Below are positions 52,735 to 64,000 of a stretch of 64,000 nt of DNA, in pieces. The stretch lies in NCBI GenBank assembly GCA_964020975.1, contig OZ026628.1, positions 16,790,240 to 16,854,239 on the forward strand. The letters are read 5' to 3'. This DNA comes from Hermodice carunculata (lineage: Eukaryota > Annelida > Polychaeta > Eunicida > Amphinomidae). The notes below the pieces were generated by a model that saw only the letters and a program-made list of their open reading frames with translations, was not told the DNA's origin and did no database searches. Each line of letters starts with the position of its first letter. Position 1 is the stretch's first letter. The translations under genes were made by a program, and so were the position numbers.

Positions 52735-53620
52735 TCTGTCATTCATCCATGTTATGTTCAAACACCCAATGAAACATTCTGGGGGGACAGTTTATCGAAT
52801 TTTGCTGGCTTGCATTCAGTATCTTTGAAAACATGAAAGGCAGGCCACTCAACAAACAGCTTAGCATAATCACTTAATATTTTTTTTTAATTCGCAGCCC
52901 GACTTTGAAGGTTTAAAAATTTTGACTTGATGTGCTTACTTGCACTGGCAAAATCACGTTGAATCTCCAAGTCACTGTCATCCTTGTCATTAGCCAGACC
53001 CAAACCTCTTTGGCAGACTCTTGAATGGACTAATGGGCACCCGATTTTAAGGCAGTAAGATTGACATTGTCTGCCTCAGGTGACATGGCAGTGGCCACAT
53101 CCATCTTGGTGGACACAGCCTGACCTGTCCCTTCTTATTCTGTGATCCTAGCATCTATAGTTTCCAGATTTTCCAAGATATTTTGTGTCATGGATAACAC
53201 ATTAATCTCATGAGTGTCCATTAAGTTATCATTTTTCCTTTTGGTGTTGACACATTTTTTTCCTTTAGGGGTTCGTTGTTTTGTCTGCAGCTTGAACATG
53301 CTTTCATCAGTTTTCAATGCTTGAAAAAGCCAAACTGGCAGTGTGTCTGGTCCCTTTTTGCAGGCTCCATCTGAACTATATATTGCAAGTTCCCTCGGCA
53401 CATTTCCAAAGTGTGGCGCTACAAAGTTGTGAATGGTCCAGAATCTGTCATGGGCTCTGGACCGGCAAATTAATGATTGAATTCCATCAGATTTCTGCAT
53501 TTTCTGCTGATAAAGCACAACTCCTGTGTGAAGGATTGAAAACTCACTGCACAGAAACATAATCTCTGTTTCAGTAGAGAGTCCTTTCTGAGAATATATT
53601 TGGTATAACGCCACCATGCA
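52735..53620 (-). mobile_element. Gag-like fossil of LTR/DIRS kin, copy Q3
   Basis: The minus strand retains KGKKCVNTKRKNDN and the coiled coil ENLETIDARIT, preceded by AIYSSDGACKKGPDTLPVW, which corresponds to the upstream part of Q1. Broken. It lacks a segment of roughly 0.4 kb that is present in Q1. Confidence 0.5.
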
Positions 53621-54976
53621 TGGTACATATTCATTGCAATTACAAAGTGATGAGAAATCCAGCAGATCCCTTACTGATATTGGTTTTTAATATTCACGGT
53701 GCAACTTCATCGTCATTTTTCGAATTCAATCAATCAGGCTCTAAAGTACTTTGAACTTAATGTAGGGTGACACCAATGCACCCGCCTAAATGCGCTTAAC
53801 CACCAGCGTGAAAATTTTTGAGATAAAAGACCTTGCAGTTTCTACTCAAGCAACAGATGGGATACATTCACAAAGTACCATATACCAAAGTTTCACAGAC
53901 TGGTCAAAAGTGAGTATCCAATCGACTTGTAAAATCATGAAACAGGCAATGCTCAAATTGTTATTTGTCAACGTGCTCCTTAAAAGGAAGGAAGAATCAC
54001 AGAGCCAAGGGAACTAAGCTGTGGCCAAACCAAAGAAAATACACCTATTGTTTGACAAATTACTGATGTAATGTATTGAATTGAGCCGAAATATTTTGAT
54101 TCGATTTTCTTGAAAAACATGAGGTCAATGTGGCAAAACTGCAACACTGTTGGTATGCCTTAATTTCTTGTGTACAATTGCCCACGAGCACATGTCCTGA
54201 GTATTTGGTAGACTGTTGGGTCTATAATCACTGTGCTATATGTTTGCCACTGCCCATTCCAAGACCTGTAGAATAATAGCCGAATGTGTAGGGTTGAATA
54301 TTTGGTCATGCAAATCAATGGGTTTCATATCTACTGACGAATGGAGAACAAGGCATAGAAGAAAAAGGATATTTATATATCTGCTGGTCATATTACTAAT
54401 ATGAGGAATATGTGCCAAGCTGCTGTGTATATATCAGCAATCTGACGAAAGGGAATAGTTTTAAAATTCGTTTTTCTCGAACGCTATCAAATGCAGTAGT
54501 TTATTAAACTTCAGTAGCGTAATTGTGAGTAGTGGTCAGGCAATGGACTTAAAATATCTCGTGAGAATGTCTCATGCTACAGTATCTTCTGAGCGTTCAT
54601 CTGTTCTGGCATTGTTTTATTGATGGTTGGTGTTATTTTTTTGCGTTCAAGCGCCCATTGTGTCTCCTGTGTTTGAACGTAGATGGATAATAGGCTAAAA
54701 GATTTTTTGTAATGAATCATTGCCAATCTTTGGATTCGGGTTGCCAGGCAATATGTGAAATTTCTATTTTAAGCTTGAGCAGATCGATTTTAACGTCGAT
54801 TGCCTTTGGAAATTGCCCGTCACAAGTAAGGAGAAATTACATTGTCAGGAAAGTGCTGTCAAATGCAATTATTTTCTGGAAGCGTCAGTCTGTGGGTAAT
54901 GAATTATTAAAAAACTATAGGCATTTGAAAATTGTCTTTTTTCATGAAGACATTTCTTTAACTTTATATATGAATT

Positions 54977-55207
54977 AGACAGTGTCATTACCATATCCAA
55001 ACCGTAGTTCTAATGAAACAAATCCAAGTCAATTCCGACCAAAGGCAATGTTCCTTGGTATGTATAGCTGAAACACATAAATTTATAGTTCGTATTTTCG
55101 TATTTACCCAAAAGAGATCAAAACGTAAGTGTAAAGGTCCATAGGGTCAAAAAAGCCATATCTAGTTTTAACATGGCAGAATGCAAAAAGGTTGGTTAAA
55201 AATATAG
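54977..55207 (+). mobile_element. Short dispersed element E, copy 2
   Basis: Matches 21818-22042 from 'gtgtcattaccatatcc' to 'atagacc', but sits in a different block of the segmental duplication, so the two copies are independent insertions. Non-coding. Confidence 0.65.
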
Positions 55208-56144
55208 ACCTATTTCAGTAAATTGGCTTGAACAGGTGCATCATTCATGCGCATACAGGACCATACAATTTATGAAAAGGGGACCAAAATTTGCAGCACA
55301 TCAGAGAATTTGTAAGCGGAGATTCTTAATTTGTTGAAAATGTCAATAAAATTCAGTATTTAAAAAGGTACTACTTGCACCCACCATCTCAACAATGATC
55401 ATCATCCATATAAGTCCACAAAGTGACACTGACATCAACATCAATCCGTCAGAGAAGCTCCCTACGCCTAAAATGGCCATCAACAAGAATCCAAGCAACA
55501 TGATTATATAATTCGATGTGTTTAAGGCATGTAGTTAAAGACATGATGTTGTTTTAAAGGAGATAAACTAAGAGTATTTCAAAAAGAAAAGTGTTTGAAT
55601 TTGCAAATATAGTGAGTACATTGGTTCAAATGTCAAACATCAGCCAGAAGCAAGTGACATTAGGCCTCAAACCATTAAAACGTAGTCAAAAATGCATTAC
55701 AACAGCCAAAATTTGTGAGGATAGCAGTCACATTGCAAGTTGGTTTCCAGAAGTATTTTTGAAAGGAAATTTAAATGTTCAAGAAAGTATAGAATCCCAC
55801 AAGTCATCTAATAAGTCAATTATTAGGGTAATAATTTAGAATTCCAAAAATGTAGTATGCCATTGTAAGTCATCTGTAAGTCAGCCCATCATAATCCAAC
55901 TCGTGGTTCTATAAAGTTCAAAAGGTCAAAATGTAAAACAGTCCTAATTATTGTAAAATTCTACTACCTTTATCAGAGAAAGAATTAGGTTTTATGAAGA
56001 GAGAGAGAGGGAGGGAGGGGGAGTCGTGTTAAAATTCCTAAAGGTAACTGTATAACTGTTTTCCTGTAACATTTTTAATTTTTTTCATTTATGATCAGAC
56101 GTAGTTCAACTTGTCAGTCAGCGGATATAGATGCTTATTATTTA

Positions 56145-56243
<99 letters not shown>

Positions 56244-57040
56244 TAAACATTTTGAGCCAACCTGACATGACCTTCACAATGACAAACTATATTCATCAGA
56301 TAATTATAAAAAAACAACATCAGTTTCACTACACTTGGAACACTTACTGCACTGCAATATGTGCAGAAAATGCCTGAATGTTCAAATTGTTACCAAATAT
56401 ATAAAAGTTCCATGAAAAGAGAAGTGAGCGGACAACAGTTTTCAATGATAGTGATGAGATCAAACCGAATACCAGTTTAACCTTGTAGGATCCAGGATCA
56501 TTTACGAAATAGAAAGACATGCTAGTGTTCATCGTCAGAAGGATCCATGACCAACAGTAATGATATTTAAACGAATGAGAGTATCTTCTACCTGACTTGG
56601 AACAGGTTACCAACATATTGGCAGTGGGTTAAAACCAGTTTTACGGGATCCCAATCCTCCCACTTTGGAAAACACTCACATTCATTTAAAGTAGGCCTAA
56701 AACAAATTTAGCCCTTAATGTTAATGTACAGTTAAAAAGGTTATTACTTGATCATAGTTCACAGACCTCATCCAGACAATAACAGGATAATTAGGAATTT
56801 TAAGTCAGACTACTATGTTTACATTAGAATTGTGTAACATGTCAAAATTTGAATTTAAACAGCAAACAATGTTTCCATGTGAACACAAGATAACTAAATT
56901 TGATACTAATATTATATTTATTATAAAACATAGTTAAGTTCTTCCATGTTCCATTCTCACTAGAAGAAACAGCACAATAGGCCTAAAATTCTTTATAAAT
57001 ATATGACTGACATCAGCTGAGTAAGTACATACACTGATGT
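55208..57040. other. Sequence specific to SD-C, no gene seen
   Basis: Contains the (GA)n tract at 56148 and a shorter GA/GGA patch at 55998-56021. No exon or element end recognised. Confidence 0.45.
56148..56239. repeat. (GA)n microsatellite
   Basis: About 45 GA units; the Arg-Glu and Leu-Ser frames across it are artefacts. Confidence 0.98.
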
Positions 57041-60000
57041 TGAAATCGGTGGCCAGTGCTCATACAGCAGACCTAAAATATTTAAACTGAAGTAAAACAG
57101 ACCCAGTCATTTACAATACATTTGCATGCATTTCTGTCCATATTTCCTGCATCATTTTTAGCCTAAATATACAATTGACCAGAACCTCATCCACAGTTTC
57201 CAAGAAGGCAATATTGGTCTCATCTTAACATTCAAGCAAGATAACATTTAACGAGGAGACCACAAGAGGAGATCATATACAAATAAACATTGATTGTTGA
57301 AAATATTTTTTTATCTAGCATTTAATTTCCACAAAGTGATTTATTTATTTTCTGCAGAGAATTAAGGAAGCAAAATTACATACAAGGAGAGCGGTTTGAG
57401 ATCAGTTTTGTTTTCAATTTCTGCAGAGAATGTACATATGAAACTAGATGCAGAGAGTTTTGAAATTTTCTTTAGATAGTTGCTTTTCTTAAAGAGAGTT
57501 TTAAATTGCTTGTAATATACTCATGCACAAACCTCCCTGAAGCTACTAAAAAGTGGCCTGCCAGAACTGAGAATACTAAATTAAAACAACAAAACTGACA
57601 GGAGTTGAACAATTGTCTGCATGAAGTAAAAAACTGTGCCGAGAGAAATTAACACTCTCTGGACAAACTTGGGGATCCTCTCTGAGTCAATGTGTATTAT
57701 TTAAAAAGCCTGCAGAATTTCTTGATGATAAACAGTTTTTCAATGGTAGTTGCATGCATGGAGAAATTTTCATTTACGTGCAAAAGGTTGTTATGGCTAA
57801 ATGTCAACTTGAGTTATCATTTAAGCAGTCGCTTGGCGTAGATTTTGATGAGAGGTCCAGGAAAGGCCATAACATTGATTTTGAGTTTCAAACAGACCAT
57901 TAAATAGAAGTTTATGGTTTGATTATAAATAAGTGCAATACAACTTATGAGAGAGATCAGTTATCATCTAAAAATGCCAAAAACAGAATATAAAAGAATG
58001 TGAATAATTTAGGAAATGGAAAATGAATACTTTATGGGCCAAATAACCAAACAAAACAAAACCAAACAGAGAGAAGAGCAAACATGAGGTTGTAAGATAA
58101 TAAAATCTTGTATTGACGAGCCTTACAATACAACCCCAGGCTGGCTGAAGAACAGCCAGCTCCTTGAGGTATTTTTCCCAGCCATACTTGGTCATGTGAC
58201 CACCTGCATCCAGTTTCTCTCATATGAAATAAAGAAGAAAATACTTAAATGGCCGAACTCTGACATTTTAGATATGCATATGAAAATATTTAAATATGAC
58301 TTTGTGTGTGTTTGCCAAAAAAGTTTTACACGGAGGCCTGAAACATGAACTTGTCTTATGATTTGTATCACGTTTGGAAAGTTTGTCCTCTAACTGTGAA
58401 GGACAGATGTTCTATAAACTGGATGCATGCTGTACAACTGGTTTACAATGTTTTTCAATGAACATTTTATTTCCTTTTATTTACCATTTAATCTTCTACT
58501 TCTTGAAATAAGATTATTATTATTTTTAATCATAACAAGGTTTTTACATTTATGTAAAGAGCTATTTATTACTTAAATGAGTTTTAGGCCTAGGCATGAT
58601 ATTCCAAGACAACGAAACCTAATGATTGGCAACAACGGGTAATCTAGTTTTCTGTACCACTGTTTATTGCGATAAGGTGGTCTAAGCTAAACAAATTTGT
58701 TCCCCATAGCCATATATTGGCTTAAATATCATTGCGTAATTCAGATCATCCTTTTAATCATGAAATTAACAACTTAATGAGCCAACAAATTCAAATGTGA
58801 AACCAGGGTACAAGTTGGAAGAATGCAAACATAGGCCTATACGTAACTTTAGGGGGTCACGCGCGTCACCAAAATATCGTTTATTCGAAGCTAGCTTACA
58901 CGTTGCTAATTTCTCAATGTAGAACGAATAACATATTACTGCCTTGTTACAATAAGAGGCCAAAATAATTTGTTCATTCCTGGTGAGCACCAAATTTTGC
59001 CTGAAACCCTCTGTTTGAAGTATAATGGGATAATCAGGACAAAGCACGAGATATAATCCGGCATACTGCTTGTCAACTAAAAAGTACGCAAGCGTAAACT
59101 ATCATTTGCATCCGTGACATAACGCAAAATAACATAAACTCTTCAACATTCCAGGACGTTTTTTGTATGCGTTTACATTTCATTCTGCTTATATTTTTTT
59201 CCATTTCCATCCTTAACGTAACATAAATAAGATTCACCATTCCGCATAGCCAATTAGTACTGTTTCTCTTGGAAATCAACCCACAAAATTTTATGTTCAT
59301 TTGTTTTACGGCTTACTATTTGTGTATGCAAAGAAAAAAATACCTGGATAGGGGGATGGAGGCATTGAGTGGCCCCTGGACATTTTAATTAGAGAAATGT
59401 CCGATACATCTGATAAAGCATGTTTCCACCCTTTATAAAATGGCACATAACATACGCAAGATACAGACACATTAAACCAAACTCAACTTTCTTTACTGGC
59501 CCCGACAATAAGGTATGGAGTCTAAAATTCCGTTAAATCTTGACATCAACCATGTAGCAATGGAACGTAAACTACTCTGGTCACGTTACGTTGCCTAACG
59601 CCAAGGGTTGAAACCATAATGAAAGACCAAGACAGACTGAGACAGCACTAGCGGCATACATCCGCAACACTGTAACTGTATAGCAATCATATGCCTTTTA
59701 TTGTTGTGCACAAAGTTGGCTATGCAGCTGTCAGTCTTACGTTTTGCCAATTGGCCTCACTGTACCTTGAATATACAAATTAAGGTTCTCAAGTTGGGAA
59801 TCACAGTATGCTGTATTTAATCGCTACACAAGAGAGGTAAAAGTTTCTCTCCAAATGCCGTGTCACACTGCATACAGCAGCTCGATAGTCGTTCTACATG
59901 CACAAGCATATTCCAAAATTTAATTTGTCAAACCATTTATGTTGCTATGGATTGTGTTCATTTCCTCAAGACCTGCAGTAAATATTATTTAAAAAAAGGT

Positions 60001-61724
60001 TCCGACGATAAAAAAACACCGCATGAACAAAAACACAGCGAACAATATTTCTCATAGTTTTTATTAGAACTGTGAAAAAAACATAATCACACTTCAGTAT
60101 GAAGTAAAAGCCTGCAATCCCTTTTGAACGTAGAACAAATATATGTACATTATTATGGGAGTTTTCCTACTGAAACACAATAAACTGAGTTTACAGTACA
60201 TGTGCCGAGGGAGACATTTAATAAAGACATGTATGTACCAATAATAGTTTGAAAGCCACTATACAACCTGCCTAGCTGCTACATTATCATTTGTGATATG
60301 TTATATACGTTTTTCATTGTAACATGTTATGGGTAAATATATGCTTCATTTGCTATTCCTTTGACATTTTGTCTCCATGAAATTACCCCCTACATTGTAG
60401 CTTAAACTTAATGATGTAGTTTAGAGTTAATGATGTTTTGTTGACACGTGTCTTTTGGACACATTCTGATAAGGTGTACACTTTTGTAGACTTTCTCTTT
60501 GTTTGAATATAGCCCGTACATGACATGTTGTAATAACCTATGACATTATGATTAAACTAATACCCTGCTTATTTCATTTTATTATAATAACTGATGATTT
60601 CAAGTTAACCATTTGCAAGCAGCAATACAACTGGCGTCATTTCCCCAAATGACATCACTCAGACAATAATGTTGATTGAGGACAATTTAAGGCTTAACTC
60701 TTGTTTTTTACCACAGCATCAAGCCAAGATGTTTGCAGACACAATATGGCATACTGGTCATGGAAAAACTCTTTATATATTTCTTGCTTGCTTTTTTGTG
60801 AGAATATAATGCTGTAATTTATTTCTGATCAGCAGAAAAATTACCCTCCATTCAACTTTGAATAAATAGTCGATGATGCTCATATAAACCAATCATATCT
60901 GTTATAGGACGTGCTGTACTGAAATTATTCCTCCACGTGTAGCCCAGGGACCGAATGAAATACGTTCTCTTCTATGCATAAAAAATGTCTCCCAAAAATG
61001 CACTCTAGAAAACTTGGGAAGGAACAGACAATAGCATGGACTTTTATTTATGTGGTTCGACGAAACATTTGAAGGTGGGATACAAGGCGAAAATTTGGTA
61101 GAGTATTATACTTGTTCCTAAGGTAGTTCACAAGGTTGGGACTGCACTGCATGTCCTTATCTCATCGGGTGTTGTACTCCAAAAGACACAGACAGCTGTG
61201 ACGAACCATTCAACCTCTTTTTTGTAATACCATGCAACTGTTAAAAATGTTAACATTTGATCAGAACTGCCAATGGAATGTAAATGCGTCGGATGACCGA
61301 CGACAATGACAGTCTTGTGCTTGCTTCTAAGACTGACTGCAAAAAGCCTGATGACCATTATATTGAAATGGTAATAGGTGGCTGCACAACACATTGACGA
61401 AGCACACGAAGTATTGAGAAAAAAAAACATATTCCCGGCAACGAGTACTTAGGACTGTAAATATCTGCTTGAAAGACTAGTGGTGGAGAGTCTAGGATCG
61501 CCTAGGCTTAACATACAGGTGGCAGTGCCTTTAGTTCCCGGTAATCTAATGGGGTGAAACTGTTTACTGAAATGCCAGCTGCCCATAGGTTTCCAAAATA
61601 TTCTCCAAATTCTGCATCGCTTATAGGTATGCGGCACTGTCCGAGCAAATTCAGGGGGACCCTATCATGCCAGATTCAGTATCCTCAAAATTGGATTTCA
61701 AAATGGCAACATAGGTATCTTTTA

Positions 61725-61797
61725 ATGGAGGCATTGGTCATGATATACCGCTATATATATATGATTCTATCCTCCTTATTATTACTTTTTGAATCAG
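61725..61797 (+). other. Weak candidate signal-peptide exon
   Basis: The ATG at 61725 opens MEALVMIYRYIYMILSSLLL and ends G|GTAAGG in phase 1, the same form as the gene C first exon. The hydrophobic run comes partly from a TA-rich tract, and the SD-A counterpart (about 29218-29295) does not keep an ATG-initiated frame, so this may be chance. Confidence 0.2.
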
Positions 61798-62861
61798 GTA
61801 AGGTCGTTGCTCTCTATTTACACATTCAGCAGGCATTGAGAAAGAAATCTTCGCTAAACTTTAAAAAAACACACATTATTTATTGCCGAAGTTGCAGTCT
61901 AAATTCACGGTTGTAGACTCTATGGGTATGGGAGTCATGCTGAAATAAGCACGATCAATTAATCCTTGATGATCTCCACCTGCACTAGTAAAATAGTATG
62001 ATAGTCTTGTTTCAGGCCCATATCACATATCCTTATTTTAATTGCAAAGACTCGTTTCACAATTACCATGAGAAATGTATAAAGTATTAAACCTGCAAAC
62101 TAACGAGAAAAAGGAAGGATGCAATTCATGTATTTATTACGTTCTCAACGGCTGACACAAAACCATCAAGTCGGGCGATACATTAAAATCAGCTTCCAGG
62201 ATCAGGAATATTGGGGGAGGGTGGTGTTTTGTTTTTATTTTTAATTTTTAATTGCAAAGTATAAAAATACCATGTGTTATGAAATCGGTAAATCATGAAA
62301 GGGATATCGTATTTGGTTTTTATATTTTATTTGCATGTAAGTGGACTTCCAGAAAGTTCATGGGGTGATTGGTGTCTTATAAGCCAACTTAGGTACGCAA
62401 TATGCTGAAGTAAACATGCTCATTAGAAACTGCACACAACTTGAATACAGATTTATTTGTAAGTAAATATTAAATTTTCAGGTCGACAAGATCCAGGTGT
62501 ATAAAACGAATATGATAAAAGCTTATAGACATATCTAATCAATTCTTTCAGTCCAACTTGTGAATTTTTGGTAAAGCAGCTCACTTTTCGATATGTTATT
62601 CCATAGGTGGTAACAAAGAATTCTTTCAGACAAAGGCAAACACTTGTAAGCCTGTGTGTTCAGACTTTATCATTGATAAGCAAAGGTGCTTCATATAAAT
62701 CTATAATATATTCATGATGAATGTGCTATTTTAGAAAAATACAGATGTACATGTGTGAAAATATATTTTGTACTCTGATATCTTACTGATATACATTTAA
62801 GGCTGGCATTACAGAAAATTTACATTGATCACTTAAATTTGAAGCATGTCAAAAAGGACCA

Positions 62862-63400
62862 AAGAAACTAAAATTATGCTGAAACTTGGTGAATATTTTC
62901 CTTATGGAATGGGCAAACTAGTTGTTTAATAACTGGCACTGCTGTGGAATTCCGATTTTTTTTTCTTTGTATTTTTCAATTCGGCTACCTTCGTTAAATA
63001 AACCTTTCCTATTGATTACAATGTAAGTCAAGGGGCATTCTAATGCTAATTTACATTTTGAAATACTCTGCAGAAACTGTCAGTCAGATTAACTTAATCC
63101 TTGGTGGGAATGTACCTTGTGTAAGCCTTTACAAGGTTTGTTAAAGCAGTCATGCTCCAGTGATTTTTTGTGGTTCTTCTTGTTTTTTGTTCTTTTTGGG
63201 CAAATCTTGAAAAATCTTCTCCCCCTAAACTGCTCACCCAATTGTTTTAATATCACACGAGGACAGTCCTATCACTTCTAGTTTCTAATTTGTATAACTA
63301 GTGGCACTGCAATTTTACTCTATTTTTTATGAGTTTTTGTGTGTGTTCCCTATTTTTGGCTTCTACAAAAATCCAAGTCGACTCACTTGCACTTTTAATA
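62862..63400 (+). mobile_element. Hairpin-ended dispersed repeat, copy D6 (partial)
   Basis: Carries 'gctgaaacttggtgaatatt', 'ctggcactgctgtgg' and 'cattctaatgctaattta' in family order; sister of D4 within the segmental duplication. Both terminal hairpins are missing. Confidence 0.65.
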
Positions 63401-63747
63401 AACCAGAGACCCTATTGCCTTACTGAAGGTATTTTAAACTCTTTGGTGTGGAGACCTATATCGTTAGTGTTATATTGACATAAGTTTCCATTTAAGGTAC
63501 CTTGACAAGGACTCCTATTTAACATGGAAGCATGAGTTTAATTTGTGTGCTGGCATCATTAGTGTCGTAGGGTAGTCCATCAACACTTTTAGTACCAGGG
63601 AAAAGTCGATGTCATGCAAGCATAGGTCTCAATTCCTACACGTGTAATTAAGAAGACCTGTTTGGATTTCCAGGAACGTTCTTTTTTCGAAGTTATACAT
63701 CTTGAATGTTGTAATGGACCTTATGATATTTTTGTGTCTTGTTACAG

Positions 63748-63777
63748 AGCGTCCCCGAAAGAATTTGCCAACTCAAG
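63748..63777 (+). CDS. Candidate 30-bp cytoplasmic micro-exon (gene C?)
   Basis: Bounded by GTCTTGTTACAG and a consensus donor AAG|GTAAGT. Read in the family's phase (1 to 1) it gives ERPRKNLPTQ, basic like the juxtamembrane segment of gene A, and like the gene A tail exon it begins with AG completing a Glu codon. It lies 265 bp beyond the end of SD-C and would fit between the transmembrane and tail exons of gene C. There is no counterpart at gene A. The short length makes chance a real possibility. Confidence 0.35.
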
Positions 63778-64000
63778 GTAAGTACTAATTCAACCCAAGA
63801 CACCTACAGTTAACACTGTGCAAGTTATGGCAATGCCCTTGATTACAATTGTACATCCTGTTAATGGACAATTCATGCACGAGTGAAGACCAATTGAAAA
63901 CAGAAGAGCAAAGGCGGCACAGCATAACATAAGATGTTATGAACATCATGTGACCAGTCATTTGGAATTTTGTCCCTGTTTGGTATTCATATTGAGCAGA

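Overview
The window looks like about 64 kb of AT-rich nuclear DNA from a marine invertebrate, probably a non-vertebrate deuterostome such as an echinoderm. This rests on intron-split genes, very long (TA)n, (CAT)n, (TTC)n and (AG)n microsatellites, scattered LINE, SINE and Penelope-like fossils, and dispersed hairpin-ended repeats of a kind familiar from marine invertebrate genomes. The species call is inference. There is no bacterial-type gene layout; almost all open frames are chance or microsatellite frames.

The host genes I can support all belong to one family of immunoglobulin-superfamily membrane receptors on the + strand. Gene A is cut by the left edge: a transmembrane exon (1169-1288) and a last exon (6776-7143) encoding a tyrosine-bearing cytoplasmic tail. 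Gene B is a relic: a decayed copy of the tail exon at 32760-32984 with a lost splice acceptor, a frame change and a lost key tyrosine. Gene C starts at 34953 with a signal-peptide exon, followed by two Ig-domain exons (36051-36365 and 36702-37016). All junctions are phase 1, so exons of the family can be joined or shuffled without breaking frame. A possible 30-bp cytoplasmic exon of gene C lies at 63748-63777. No transmembrane exon of gene C was found, so its 3' half is unresolved.

Spacer between the exons is dominated by three direct paralogous segments: 21.65-31.5 kb (SD-A), 43.3-49.5 kb (SD-B) and 49.5-63.5 kb (SD-C). Each carries the same series of blocks: a tandem-repeat block with hairpins, a gag-like fossil on the minus strand, about 3.5 kb of unique-looking spacer, and a hairpin-ended dispersed repeat. 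The locus therefore appears to have grown by repeated tandem duplication of receptor gene plus intron, followed by decay of some copies.

Mobile DNA: a Penelope-related reverse transcriptase fossil (9.38-10.16 kb); a minus-strand LINE (12.83-13.85 and 15.70-15.9 kb) split cleanly by a 1.85-kb hairpin-ended element; a plus-strand LINE (40.38-41.23 kb) split by a tRNA-derived SINE with flanking direct repeats; gag-like and zinc-knuckle fossils of LTR/DIRS kin near 23-24, 42.7-43.9 and 52.7-53.6 kb. All coordinates and homologies are from reading by eye; no searches were run.
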